Of a DNA stretch of 64,000 nt, positions 44,291 through 54,154 are shown piece by piece. The notes below the pieces were generated by a model. The model was not told the DNA's origin and did no database searches. It saw nothing but the letters and a program-made list of their open reading frames with translations. The translations under genes and the position numbers were made by a program. How positions within the stretch are numbered: position 1 is the stretch's first letter; each line of letters begins with the position of its first letter. The stretch is from Chondrinema litorale. Lineage in GTDB: Bacteria > Bacteroidota > Bacteroidia > Cytophagales > Flammeovirgaceae. The stretch spans positions 2,967,001-3,031,000 of the forward strand of contig NZ_CP111043.1 of the NCBI RefSeq assembly GCF_026250525.1. Reading direction: 5' to 3'.

Positions 44291-45847
44291 ATGAAAAGAT
44301 TTTTTTTAATACTGGTGTTAAACCTTTTTGCCCTCCAGGTTTTTTGCCAGATGCCTAAGTATTGGATTGTTCTTAAAGACAAGGAAACTAAAAACTACGA
44401 CTATAAAAAGCATTTAAGCCAGCGTGCTATAGAGAAAAGGCAGTTAATGAAGATTGATCTTGTTCAATATTCTGACATCCCACTAACTGAAGACTATCTA
44501 AATAAAATGGCTGAAAAAGGTGTAGAAGCTGTTAATCAGTCGAAGTGGTTAAATGCGATTTCTGCAGAAATTACTGATGAGCAGAAAAACTGGCTTTTAA
44601 AGCAAGATTTTGTTAAAGAAGTAATTCCTATTCAAAGAAGAGTAACCGCATTGGCTAACTATAATGGCTACGTAGAAGATGATGAGAGACCTGAAAATGC
44701 GAGTTATAGTACAGCCATTTCTCAGATGGAAGCTCAGCTAATGAAAAAAGAAGGTTTAACAGGTGAAGGTATTGTAATTGGTGTAATTGATGCCGGTTAC
44801 TATGGTTTAACCAAAAATAGAAACCTTAAGCACCTTTTAAAAGATGAAAGAATATTAGGTACTAGAGACTTTGTTGACCCAAGTAGGGAAGATTTGTTTA
44901 ACAATATGGTGACTTATTCTGATGATCATGGGAATACTGTAGTTGAACATATCGCTGGTATTAGATCAAAAGGCCCACAATATGGTTTTGCGATAGATGC
45001 TTCTTTTTATTTAACAAGGTCTGAAAAAGGTGATACCGAGACCAGAGCCGAAGAAGATTATTGGATAAGCGCCATGGAGTGGTTAGATAGTCTAGGAGTT
45101 AGAATTATTAATACCTCTTTAGGTTATGCAATTGGGTTTGATGATCCAAAGCAAAACTATAAGTTAAAAGAAATGGATGGCAATACAGCAGTGATTACTA
45201 AAGCAGCGCAAATTGCTACAGAAGAAAAAGGTTTGTTACTAGTAGTTTCTGCTGGAAATGAAGGAAATGATTCAAACTGGCAAATAGTTTCTGCTCCGGC
45301 AGATGCTAAGGGAGTTTTGTCTGTTGGCGCGGTAGGGCCAACTGGTTTAAAAGCTGGCTATTCCAGTATTGGGCCTGATTTTCTGCCTTACCTAAAACCT
45401 AATGTTTCTTGCTTCTCACTAATGGGAACGTCGTTTTCTGCTCCGGTAATTACTGGTTTTGCAGCTTGTTTATTGCAAAGCAAACCTGAAGCAACCGGAG
45501 AAGAGATTAAAGAGATTATCGAAATGTCTGGTAGTTTATACCCGAATGGGAATAACTTCTTGGGCTATGGTGTACCGAAAGCTTCTAAAGCACTAAAAAT
45601 TTTAGAAGGCAAAAAACTAGAAGCAGCTATTAATAAAAGAATGGCAACTGGTAAAGATGAATATACTGTAAAAGCCTCTGAAAAAGATGTTGAGGAAGCA
45701 ATCGTATTCCATAAACAGAAACAACACTATGTAACACAACAAGAATTAGTAAAAGGCACTAAAGGTAAATTTAAAGTAGTAAAACCTGCCGGAGTTACCG
45801 AAAGTACTTTTGTATGTGGTGATGAAGTTCTTGAAATTATCTGGTAG
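44291..45847 (+). CDS. Subtilisin-family (S8) serine protease
   Basis: The 518-residue secreted protease has a signal peptide (1-20, ending LQVFCQ), a pro-region (about 21-140) and the catalytic domain. The triad is visible as Asp167 (VIDAGYYG), His213 (DDHGNTVVEHIAG) and Ser381 (GTSFSAPVITGF), with oxyanion Asn323 (SAGNEGNDS). The Asp site reads DAG rather than the common D(S/T)G. The C-terminal 70 residues are Lys-rich and show no T9SS sorting domain. A TTG 27 bases upstream is in frame, but the ATG fits the signal peptide. The gene ends in a perfect palindrome terminator. Confidence 0.93.
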   Translation: MKRFFLILVLNLFALQVFCQMPKYWIVLKDKETKNYDYKKHLSQRAIEKRQLMKIDLVQYSDIPLTEDYLNKMAEKGVEAVNQSKWLNAISAEITDEQKNWLLKQDFVKEVIPIQRRVTALANYNGYVEDDERPENASYSTAISQMEAQLMKKEGLTGEGIVIGVIDAGYYGLTKNRNLKHLLKDERILGTRDFVDPSREDLFNNMVTYSDDHGNTVVEHIAGIRSKGPQYGFAIDASFYLTRSEKGDTETRAEEDYWISAMEWLDSLGVRIINTSLGYAIGFDDPKQNYKLKEMDGNTAVITKAAQIATEEKGLLLVVSAGNEGNDSNWQIVSAPADAKGVLSVGAVGPTGLKAGYSSIGPDFLPYLKPNVSCFSLMGTSFSAPVITGFAACLLQSKPEATGEEIKEIIEMSGSLYPNGNNFLGYGVPKASKALKILEGKKLEAAINKRMATGKDEYTVKASEKDVEEAIVFHKQKQHYVTQQELVKGTKGKFKVVKPAGVTESTFVCGDEVLEIIW

Positions 45848-45860
45848 TTTAAAATAAAAT

Positions 45861-45908
45861 AGTAACAAAAAAGGGCTTTGAGTTAACTCAAAGCCCTTTT
45901 TTGTTACT
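45861..45908. terminator. Bidirectional terminator, perfect 48-base palindrome
   Basis: The 48 bases are a perfect inverted repeat centred between 45884 and 45885. They can fold into a 22-bp hairpin with a minimal loop, with six A on the 5' arm and six T on the 3' arm. It lies 14 bases past the subtilase stop and overlaps the stop codon of the convergent amidohydrolase gene (45904-45906), so it serves both. Confidence 0.93.
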
Positions 45909-47070
45909 CTGGAAATAACGATTGATCGATGTTAGGTATAATGTTTAAAGCATTTTTGTAGTAAAGCTTTTTTAATACTTCATCAGATAAATCTAGCCCG
46001 TACATATACCAAAAAGCATGATACTTTTTGTAGTAAGGGAAATATTCATCATCAGTTTCTAATACCCTAAAGTAAGTTGGATACTCTTCTGAATGCCAAG
46101 CGTCTTTGCCGAATAATACTTTATCTTGATACTTCTCAAAAAACTTTTTAGCATTTCTAGGCTGTCTGCCAAGCTCAGCGATTACTGCACCAATACCTGC
46201 ATACATATTAGGGTATTTATCCATTATTTCTCCTAGTTTTCCAAGGTCATTTGCAAACCAGCCCATGTGTGCATTTATAAAAGTAGTATTGGGATGTTTC
46301 TCAAATATATGGTGTTGCTCTACTATAATTTGTTCCCATGGAACAGGATCTGTAGCACTCCTTTGTCTGCCAGGGTGGGTTTTAAGTTCTAACCAGCGTT
46401 CGTTGTTTTCATCCATCGAGTCCCAGAAAGATTTCGGATCAGCAGAGTGAATTAGTACTGGAATGCCTAATTCGCCACATTTTGCCCAAATCGGATCTAG
46501 TCTTTCATCATCAACAGCAACTCTGTTACCATCAATGTCTTTTACATTAAAGCCTAGACTTTTATAAATTTTTAAGCCTTTTGCGCCAGCTTCTACATCA
46601 GCTTCAAGTAGTTTCACCGCTTCTTCTGTCCAACCATCATTACCAATTCCTATAAAAGAGACATTGGTAAATACTACAAATCGATTAGGGTAAGAATCTG
46701 TTACTTTCTTTACAGAGTTTACAAGATAGTCATGTCCGTTTACATCAAATTGGTCGCCAACTCTACGGAAGCCTCTTCCACTCAGGTTTACCATTACAGC
46801 CATGTTTAAAGAGTCCATGGCAGCGACAACCTCAGATAAATCTTGGTTTGGCATTTGGTATTGATGACTATGTACATCTATAAAAGGGAATTTTGCACTA
46901 GTAACGGTATGCTCTGGAACAACCAAAGTAGAAGGAGGATTATACTTTTCAAAATCCATTATAAGTGCTTCTTCTTTCGGTTCTTCGGTTATATCTTCAG
47001 TAGTTTTTGGAGTGCAAGCAAAATTAGAGATAGCCAAGATGGCTAATAAGCAGTAAAAAAATCTTTTCAT
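45904..47070 (-). CDS. Amidohydrolase-2 family lipoprotein
   Basis: The 388-residue protein begins with a lipoprotein signal (NFAC, Cys19) followed by a Thr/Glu-rich linker. The TIM-barrel metal-dependent hydrolase domain shows FPFIDVHSHQY (His-x-His), the putative metal His in VLIHSADP, INAHMGWFANDLGKL and VLFGKDAW. Amidohydro_2 members include decarboxylases and lactonases; the substrate is not evident. As a lipoprotein it should be periplasmic or at the surface. It stands alone. Its stop codon lies within the bidirectional terminator, and about 300 bases separate it from sbcC on the other side. Confidence 0.88.
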   Translation of the reverse strand: MKRFFYCLLAILAISNFACTPKTTEDITEEPKEEALIMDFEKYNPPSTLVVPEHTVTSAKFPFIDVHSHQYQMPNQDLSEVVAAMDSLNMAVMVNLSGRGFRRVGDQFDVNGHDYLVNSVKKVTDSYPNRFVVFTNVSFIGIGNDGWTEEAVKLLEADVEAGAKGLKIYKSLGFNVKDIDGNRVAVDDERLDPIWAKCGELGIPVLIHSADPKSFWDSMDENNERWLELKTHPGRQRSATDPVPWEQIIVEQHHIFEKHPNTTFINAHMGWFANDLGKLGEIMDKYPNMYAGIGAVIAELGRQPRNAKKFFEKYQDKVLFGKDAWHSEEYPTYFRVLETDDEYFPYYKKYHAFWYMYGLDLSDEVLKKLYYKNALNIIPNIDQSLFPE

Positions 47071-47365
47071 TTAATAAAGTTTCAGTGTACGAAGATTTAC
47101 AAATCTATTATTTCTGATTAATAATAAGTGAGTATTGTGCTTATCGGGAAAGTGGAAATATAGATGGTTAATAGGTACTATAGCTGATTTTTTCTGTAAC
47201 AAAGAATAGCGTGTAGATTGTTCATGAACCGTAGCTTTATATCAGAAAAATAACATTGTTTCTAGTGAATTTAGGCCATATTGAAAGGAAAATATAAAAT
47301 TGTTTGATTTGAAATACCTTTCCACTTCTTTTGCTTATATTTCCTTTTTGAACTGAACGCATACC

Positions 47366-50300
47366 ATGATTCCGATAAGTCTTACCATTGAAGGACTTTA
47401 CTCATACCGTAAAAAACAACAGATAGATTTTGAAACACTCACCTCTAATCAGCTATTTGGTATTTTCGGGGCTGTAGGTAGTGGCAAATCCTCCATTTTA
47501 GAAGCCATTATTTTTGCTGTTTATGGCGAATCTGACAGACTAAATAAATCGGGAGATAATCGATATTATAACATGATGAATCTTCAGTCTGATAAAATGC
47601 TGATCGATTTTTCGTGCTTTGCTGGTAACAGAGGAGAAGAGCGGTTTCGATTCATTTTTGAAGCCAAGCGGCATCCTAAAAAGTTTGAAGAGGTAAAAAC
47701 ATCTGGAAGAAGGGTTCTTAAAGAAATCAATGGTGAGTGGCAGGCGCTAGAGAATTACGATATTACTGAGATAATCGGTATGAATGCCAAAAATTTCAGG
47801 CAAACTGTAATTATTCCTCAGGGTAAATTTAGAGAGTTTATCGAGATGGGAGGGAAAGATCGTACTGCCATGCTACAGGAATTATTTCAGTTGGATAAGT
47901 TTGATTTAAGTGATCGTACCCGACAATTAATCTCTCAAAATAAAGATGAAATCTTAACACTCGAAACTAGACTTGAAAGTTTGCAAGCATTTACTACTGA
48001 GAAACTAAAGGAAAATGAAGAGTTAACAGTATTTCTCGTAGAGGATATAGAAAAAAGAAAACGCTTATTTGAAAAAAGGAAAAAAGAACATGCTGATCAA
48101 TTGGCTTTGAAAGAGCTTTTTGAAGAAAAAACAAAGCTTGAAAATTGGTTAGCAGAGCAAGAAGATAGAAAAAAAGATGCTGATTATAGAGAAGCATATT
48201 TGGAGCGATACGATTTGGCAGACAGACTTTTTAGAGAAAAATTACTTCAAGAAGGAAAAGCCATTAAAGATATCGATATAAAAGACACGCAAATTCAGTC
48301 TTCAGCAGGAAAAGTACATCGTTTAGAGACTGCTTGTGAACAAGCGAGTGAGCATTATGACAGGCAAAAGAAAGAATATGGCAAGCGTGATAAAAGAAAA
48401 GACCAACTCAATGATATTGAAACCATCATTTCAATAAAGTCTACAGAACATGATTTGCAAAATCTGACTAAAGCATTCGATCTGAAGAAGAGAGAAACAG
48501 AGGGATTAGGAACGGCTTTAAAAGAATCAGATGAGAAGGAAAAAAATATTACTGAAGCGCTTCAAGAAACTAAAAGTAAGTTAGAAGATATCAATTTGCT
48601 GAAAGATGCAGAGAGTTTACTAGCTCGAAAATCAGAGCTTGACAAGCAGCAAAGCAACCTGAAAGCATCTTTAAATACACTACAAACTCAAAGCGAAGAG
48701 CTAATAAGGCAAAAGAAAGAGCAGTTGCAAAAACTGAATATCGAAGAAAATACCTTTGAGAAAGCAGAGAATATCAAAACCTTATTAGAAGAACAAGAAG
48801 CCGAAATTGCTGCAGAACTGATTGCCTTAGAAGCTAGAAAAAAGTATTTGGCAGATCTAAAAAATTTGGAAGAAGGCAAGCCATGTCCACTTTGTGGCGC
48901 TACACATCATCCTGCAAAACACGAAAAAGATATTTCTAACGACTCAGAAAAAGAACTAGAGCAAGAATTATCTACTATTAAAGAAAAGCAAAATACGCTT
49001 CAGTCTGCAAAAGATAAATTGGTGAGTATTGCTGCTGAAGTTAAAACAAACAACTCTCTCAAATCAGAAAAAGAGAAATCTTTAGAAGAAGCTGCTAGTA
49101 CTTTGCAGCAGATAGAAGCAAATATTGAAGTCAAAAATATTTCTTTCGAAAGTATTGAAGAAGTACAAAAAGCATTGGCAGTACACCAAAAACTGAGCGA
49201 AGAAATAAAAAGGTTAGATACTGTTCTTGATAAAGAAAGAAGCAATATAAAGCAATTGCAAATAAAAAGAGATGAGGCCAAATTGCATTTTCAGAAGCTC
49301 GAAACTGAAAAGGTAACTGCCGAAAAAAGTATTGAAAAAGACCTGAAAAGTTTAAAAGAGCTTACATACGAAGGAAAATTTAAAGACCTTTCCATTGAAG
49401 AACTGGAAGCTAGAAGAGAAAATGGCATTCAGTATCTAGAAAGTCTAGAGTCGAATTATAGAGAGGCCGAAGAGCAGTTGAAAGCAATAGAACTAGAAAG
49501 GAAAGGGGCTGAAAGCACCTTAGCATCAGAACAGAAGTTTTTGAGTGAGTTGCGTAAAAACCTAGATGAGATAAGAGTTATTATCTATTCTGAAATTGAT
49601 AACAGCCCACATTTTAATGATTTGCAAGAGGTAAAAGGCTTATTAAGAGAAAATATTGATCTACAGACGGAAAAGAAAAATATTGAGAGTTTTAGAAAAG
49701 CAGTGCAAGAAGCAGAGATAAAACTAGCCGATCTTCAATCAAAAATTACGGATAAACCTTTTGATACAGCAACCTTTAAAGAGTTAGAAGAAGCATTGGT
49801 AATTCTTGAGGCTGAAATCTTACAAAAGCAAAATCAACTAGCTGTATTGAAAGATGAAGCTGGTAAAATCAAAGAAAATATTGAGTTAAGAAAGAAACAA
49901 GAAGCTGATTTACACAAAGCACAATTACGTGGTGATAACTTGAAAGTGCTTGCCAGTTTGTTTAAAGCAAGAGGTTTTGTAGAGTTTGTGTCTTCAATTT
50001 ATTTAAAAAATCTGGTTGAGGTTGCCAATAATCGATTTATGCTACTTACAAAAAATAACCTTAGTCTCGAATTGAATGATAGCAATGATTTTATTGTAAG
50101 AGATTACCTGAACAATGGAAAAACAAGGCTGCTTAAAACGCTTTCTGGTGGTCAAACATTTCAGGCGGCCTTATGCTTGGCACTGGCTTTGGCAGAGCAT
50201 GTAAAATCACTTAACACTTCCGATAGAAGCTTTTTCTTTTTGGATGAAGGCTTTGGAACCTTGGACAAATCTTCCTTGCAAGTGGTTTTTGAAACGCTCC

Positions 50301-50437
50301 GATCTTTACAAAAAGAAAATAGAATTGTTGGTGTAATTTCTCACGTAGAAGAATTACAGCAAGAGATAGATGTTTCTCTTATGGTAAAAAATGATCGCGA
50401 CGAAGGTAGCTTAGTTTCTTACAGTTGGGAAAATTAG
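47366..50437 (+). CDS. sbcC: Exonuclease subunit SbcC
   Basis: The 1023-residue SMC/Rad50-like ATPase works with SbcD to cut hairpins and DNA ends. It shows the Walker A motif GAVGSGKSS (35-43), long coiled coils, a zinc hook CPLCG at about 508-512, the ABC signature LSGGQTFQAALCLALAL and the Walker B motif FFFLDEGFGTLD. The length is near that of E. coli SbcC (1048). The partner gene sbcD normally sits just upstream. Here only a gene-free stretch and the divergent amidohydrolase gene are found. Its stop overlaps that of the convergent serine hydrolase gene by 4 bases. Confidence 0.95.
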   Translation: MIPISLTIEGLYSYRKKQQIDFETLTSNQLFGIFGAVGSGKSSILEAIIFAVYGESDRLNKSGDNRYYNMMNLQSDKMLIDFSCFAGNRGEERFRFIFEAKRHPKKFEEVKTSGRRVLKEINGEWQALENYDITEIIGMNAKNFRQTVIIPQGKFREFIEMGGKDRTAMLQELFQLDKFDLSDRTRQLISQNKDEILTLETRLESLQAFTTEKLKENEELTVFLVEDIEKRKRLFEKRKKEHADQLALKELFEEKTKLENWLAEQEDRKKDADYREAYLERYDLADRLFREKLLQEGKAIKDIDIKDTQIQSSAGKVHRLETACEQASEHYDRQKKEYGKRDKRKDQLNDIETIISIKSTEHDLQNLTKAFDLKKRETEGLGTALKESDEKEKNITEALQETKSKLEDINLLKDAESLLARKSELDKQQSNLKASLNTLQTQSEELIRQKKEQLQKLNIEENTFEKAENIKTLLEEQEAEIAAELIALEARKKYLADLKNLEEGKPCPLCGATHHPAKHEKDISNDSEKELEQELSTIKEKQNTLQSAKDKLVSIAAEVKTNNSLKSEKEKSLEEAASTLQQIEANIEVKNISFESIEEVQKALAVHQKLSEEIKRLDTVLDKERSNIKQLQIKRDEAKLHFQKLETEKVTAEKSIEKDLKSLKELTYEGKFKDLSIEELEARRENGIQYLESLESNYREAEEQLKAIELERKGAESTLASEQKFLSELRKNLDEIRVIIYSEIDNSPHFNDLQEVKGLLRENIDLQTEKKNIESFRKAVQEAEIKLADLQSKITDKPFDTATFKELEEALVILEAEILQKQNQLAVLKDEAGKIKENIELRKKQEADLHKAQLRGDNLKVLASLFKARGFVEFVSSIYLKNLVEVANNRFMLLTKNNLSLELNDSNDFIVRDYLNNGKTRLLKTLSGGQTFQAALCLALALAEHVKSLNTSDRSFFFLDEGFGTLDKSSLQVVFETLRSLQKENRIVGVISHVEELQQEIDVSLMVKNDRDEGSLVSYSWEN

Positions 50438-52323
50438 TATTCCCATATTTTAAGTCCGATAAAGCCATAGTCATATAAAATATAGCTTAGGCAGCATACA
50501 AACACAGAAGAGACAATTAGCCAAACTTGCAGAAAACGGCTCATTTTTTCTTTATGCAAAAAGATTGAAATAAGTGCTACTACAGAAAGAATAGGTAATA
50601 AAACTGAGCTGATTAAAAAGCTCAATCCAGCACCATTCATTGTTGCAAGTTCTACAATATTTCCAGTAAGCATAGATTGCAAGCAATAAAGCATAATTAC
50701 AAAGCAAAGTAAGGCAAGGAAAGGCATAGTTCTCACCATAAAGTTTTTGAAGCCTAACTCTTTTTTTGAAAAAAGTATTAGCCAACTTAAAAAGGTAATG
50801 GCTGAAACTAAAGCAATAAGTAAGTTGCCAAAAATGATTACTCTTAACCAGAGAATATAAGCAAAACTCCCTTTTTCAAAATACAATCCATTAAGTTCAA
50901 TGGCTTGTTTGCCAGATGGTGTAAGCATAAAAACTGTATTTGCAAAGTTGCTTTCTTCGGTTTTAAAGAGATAGTTACCAACAGGAGCTAGCAATTTTTT
51001 ATCTTGCATAAAACTTTTGTAAAAGACTTTACCATCTTCGATGCTAACATCAACACCATTAAACATTTCTGTTACCAAATCTAAAATGTGATTTCTTGGA
51101 TTTTTAAACTGATAATATCCTTCGAATTCTTTTAGGCTACTTGCATCAATATTTGTAGAAGAAATAGAGTTATTGGCTGAGTTTCTTAGTAAAAAACTCT
51201 TAACTAGTTTAATTACATCTCCCATACCATTAGAGGTATTATTAGAAACGGCATAGCCAATACCCAATTCGCGGTTATAGGCATAAGATGAAATAAAACC
51301 ATCTATACCGCCATTATGCCCCTGAAAAAGTTGCTTTTGACCATAACCACTGGTGTAATTTCCTAAGCCATAGCCATTTTCTAAACCATTTTTAGCAGCC
51401 AAAGTAGAATGTACTTTTTCCATTTCGTTAATTTCTTCAGCAGAGAAAAACTGGGTTGAATCAACTAAACCATTATTTAGGAAAAATTTTAGAAATTCTG
51501 CCATATCAGTTGCACTGGCATTTAATGCACCAGCCGGCACTGAGTTAATAGCATAGAAAGGCACTTCTTTAAAATCACCTTTATCATAATCGTAACCTTG
51601 GGCATAACTAGCTTTATCTTTAGGAAAGGAAAGTAAATTGGCATGTTCCATTCCTATGGGTTTTAATATCTCATCGGTAACATATGCTTCAAAACTTTTG
51701 CCGGCATATTTTTCTACAAGGTAACCCAGAATTGTATAGCCCGGATTCGAATAAGAATGTCTTGTTCCCGGTCGCCACCTACTTATTAAAGATGTTTCAT
51801 CATTTTTTAGCCGTTCTTCAATGCTGATGTCTTCACCAGTTAAATTGTACATTTTACTAAAATGCATATCATCGAATCCGGTAGTATGTTCAAGTAGGTG
51901 CACGATTTTGATTGGGTCAGTTTCTTCCCATTCATTTGTAAAAGGAACTTCCGGAGCTACTTCTTTCAAATTGGAATTTAGTGTAAATTTGTCTTCTCTT
52001 ATCAACTTGATTACAGCAAGAGAAACCAGACTTTTTGTAATAGAACCCACTCTAAACAAAGTGTTTTTATCTACTTTTTGCTCGGTGCTTAAGTTTGAAT
52101 ACCCGAGCCCACCACAGAAAATAATTGAGTCATTTTCTACCAAAGTAAGCATAAGGCCAGCTATTTTCTTCCTTTCCATAATATGCTCAATAGAATCTAT
52201 TAATGCTGGTACTGATTGAGGGATATGGTCTTGCGCTTTTAAAGCAGATGTATAGCTAAGAAACAAAACATTTATAGCGAAAAAGGAGAATAGAAGTTTA
52301 GAAAAGTTAGACCAATTTTGCAT
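50434..52323 (-). CDS. Beta-lactamase-fold serine hydrolase with C-terminal membrane helices
   Basis: The 629-residue protein belongs to the class C beta-lactamase/penicillin-binding-protein-like family. From the chosen start it has a signal peptide (ending SALKAQ), the catalytic domain with SITK (Ser94, Lys97), YSNPGY and HNGG, and a linker. The C-terminal part has about four membrane helices (about 465-625). It could act on peptidoglycan peptides or esters; the substrate is unknown. The start at 52323 was preferred because the ATG at 52365 would add 14 residues before the signal peptide. Confidence 0.88.
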   Translation of the reverse strand: MQNWSNFSKLLFSFFAINVLFLSYTSALKAQDHIPQSVPALIDSIEHIMERKKIAGLMLTLVENDSIIFCGGLGYSNLSTEQKVDKNTLFRVGSITKSLVSLAVIKLIREDKFTLNSNLKEVAPEVPFTNEWEETDPIKIVHLLEHTTGFDDMHFSKMYNLTGEDISIEERLKNDETSLISRWRPGTRHSYSNPGYTILGYLVEKYAGKSFEAYVTDEILKPIGMEHANLLSFPKDKASYAQGYDYDKGDFKEVPFYAINSVPAGALNASATDMAEFLKFFLNNGLVDSTQFFSAEEINEMEKVHSTLAAKNGLENGYGLGNYTSGYGQKQLFQGHNGGIDGFISSYAYNRELGIGYAVSNNTSNGMGDVIKLVKSFLLRNSANNSISSTNIDASSLKEFEGYYQFKNPRNHILDLVTEMFNGVDVSIEDGKVFYKSFMQDKKLLAPVGNYLFKTEESNFANTVFMLTPSGKQAIELNGLYFEKGSFAYILWLRVIIFGNLLIALVSAITFLSWLILFSKKELGFKNFMVRTMPFLALLCFVIMLYCLQSMLTGNIVELATMNGAGLSFLISSVLLPILSVVALISIFLHKEKMSRFLQVWLIVSSVFVCCLSYILYDYGFIGLKIWEY

Positions 52324-52439
52324 CAAGAAAGAGTTAACCAATTTTAGTTTCTTCCAATTATACAAAATCTCTTATAAGTACAAATACAAAATTTATGTAA
52401 GAGGTTAATTTTAAAAATAAATGTACTCCTAATGCTAAA

Positions 52440-53945
52440 CTAGTTCTGAATGATGGGATGATTACCTGATAATTCTGAGAAACCTGTTTGAAACCACGCT
52501 ATTTCATAAGGGTATTTTTTGTGGTTGCCATCTTTATCTACTGCTAATAAAAAAATACGATAACTGGTGTTTTCTTTCAGTTTTTCAATTTTGATGGGGT
52601 AAATCAGCTCAGTAGATTGGATATTGATTTTTCCAGAAATAGGTGCTGATTGGTTGTCAAAGCTTTTTGCTTCAATAACTTGTTGAGCAGTAGGCAAGCT
52701 GATGTTTTCACCTTTAGGGATTGCCATGTAGTAAACCATTGCTAATTCATTTAAGGCAATTTGTAATTCGATCTCATTACTAGAATTGTTGAGTAGAGTA
52801 GGTGTGTTTTTAGTGAATTTAGGAGGTTGATTATCGTTTCCATTGTTGGTAGTAAAATGCCAATCTGATGAGCTATTTATTCCTGAAAATTTCTTTTTGT
52901 TATTTATGCTGATTAAGGCCCCTGAATCTATTTTTATAAAATAATCGGTTAATGTATCAAGGGGATGCATGGGCTTAAAACTCAGCTTAATTCCTTTTAT
53001 ATCGCAAGTATGAATGTCAATAGATTCTTTTAATGTGTAAGATTGAGCATCATATATTTTAATCATTCCATTTCCAGCTTTTACCGCTTCTGAAAAATAC
53101 ATTTCAAACTCAGTATTTATAGAAATATCGTGTTTGCCATTTAGAGGTTTTGCAAACTCTAAAGCAATAGCATATTTGAGGTTTACTTGTAATTGTATAG
53201 TCTCTTGCCAAACAGGGCTAGCATTTCCAGCTAAATCTTGTGCGATAAGGTATAAATCGTACCTTTTACCTGCAATGAGTTTATCAATAGTTACTTTGTT
53301 CTTACCTTGCTGATAATTGACTTTCTTACCTGTTTTTGTAAGAGTTTCTGATGTTGGCGCTTTTTTACCTACCTCCAACAGTTTGTAAAAAACATTAACT
53401 GGCTCACTTACATCAAATTCAAAGGTAAAATCATTAAAACTAGTTTCTTGTACTATTGGCAAAACATTTGTAAAAAATGGAGCTCGGGTATCTTGGGTAG
53501 TCGTGAATGTCCAAGCCGTTTTATCATTAATTCCTTTAAAAGACTTTGTCTTATCTACATTGACAATTCCATCTGAATCTATATTAATATAATAGGTTGT
53601 TTGGGCTTTTAATAAGACTGTTGGTTTTATATAAAGTACTTTACCTTTTACCTGTACTTGAATACTATCTGCTAAAGAAGTGGATGAGATTAGCTTGTCA
53701 CTTTTAGCTTCAAATATTTTGATAGCTGCATCTTTAGTTTGAATGTTTTCATCAAAACCAATTTGCAAAAAAGCTTTACCCGGAAAAATATCTGAAGCAT
53801 TGTTTGCCGGCTCAAAAAAAACAGGCTTAAATTCTGCTTGTGTTGAAGTCTTTCGTAAACACCATCCAGTATCTGCTAAGAGAATTAATGAAGTTGTAAA
53901 CAAAAAAGTCAGAATGTATTTATAGTTAGTAAAGTATTGCCCCAT
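52440..53945 (-). CDS. Secreted protein with two Big_5-type Ig-like domains
   Basis: The 501-residue protein has a signal peptide (about 1-30) and two Big_5 (SbsA Ig-like) domains, at about 40-155 and 262-375. Each has the pattern PxNxxxxF...F.E.., IKIFEAKS/IKIYDAQS and AQTTYYINIDS/TLTDYFIKIDSGAL. Between and after them are fibronectin-type domains (IDKLIAGKRYDLYLIAQDLAGN and IEKLKENTSYRIFLLAVDKDGN). The protein is likely exported to the surface or outside, but no T9SS sorting domain is visible at its C-terminus, so the export route is unclear. The alternating arrangement suggests a duplicated unit. No enzyme motif seen. Confidence 0.83.
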   Translation of the reverse strand: MGQYFTNYKYILTFLFTTSLILLADTGWCLRKTSTQAEFKPVFFEPANNASDIFPGKAFLQIGFDENIQTKDAAIKIFEAKSDKLISSTSLADSIQVQVKGKVLYIKPTVLLKAQTTYYINIDSDGIVNVDKTKSFKGINDKTAWTFTTTQDTRAPFFTNVLPIVQETSFNDFTFEFDVSEPVNVFYKLLEVGKKAPTSETLTKTGKKVNYQQGKNKVTIDKLIAGKRYDLYLIAQDLAGNASPVWQETIQLQVNLKYAIALEFAKPLNGKHDISINTEFEMYFSEAVKAGNGMIKIYDAQSYTLKESIDIHTCDIKGIKLSFKPMHPLDTLTDYFIKIDSGALISINNKKKFSGINSSSDWHFTTNNGNDNQPPKFTKNTPTLLNNSSNEIELQIALNELAMVYYMAIPKGENISLPTAQQVIEAKSFDNQSAPISGKINIQSTELIYPIKIEKLKENTSYRIFLLAVDKDGNHKKYPYEIAWFQTGFSELSGNHPIIQN

Positions 53946-54154
53946 ATATTATGCTGGTTATGCTAATGTATTCTGGGACTCAACGCTGTCAACATATTTT
54001 GAGCATAGTAAAGAAAGGAAATCGGCAAAAAGCGAAGATTTTTTGGTGTTTTGTTGATAAAGATGTTATCTGATTTTGATTTATTTTGCAGCTAAGATCA
54101 ATCAGGGAATATTCTGGTAGTTATCGAAATACATCATTTGACTGTAACACAAAC

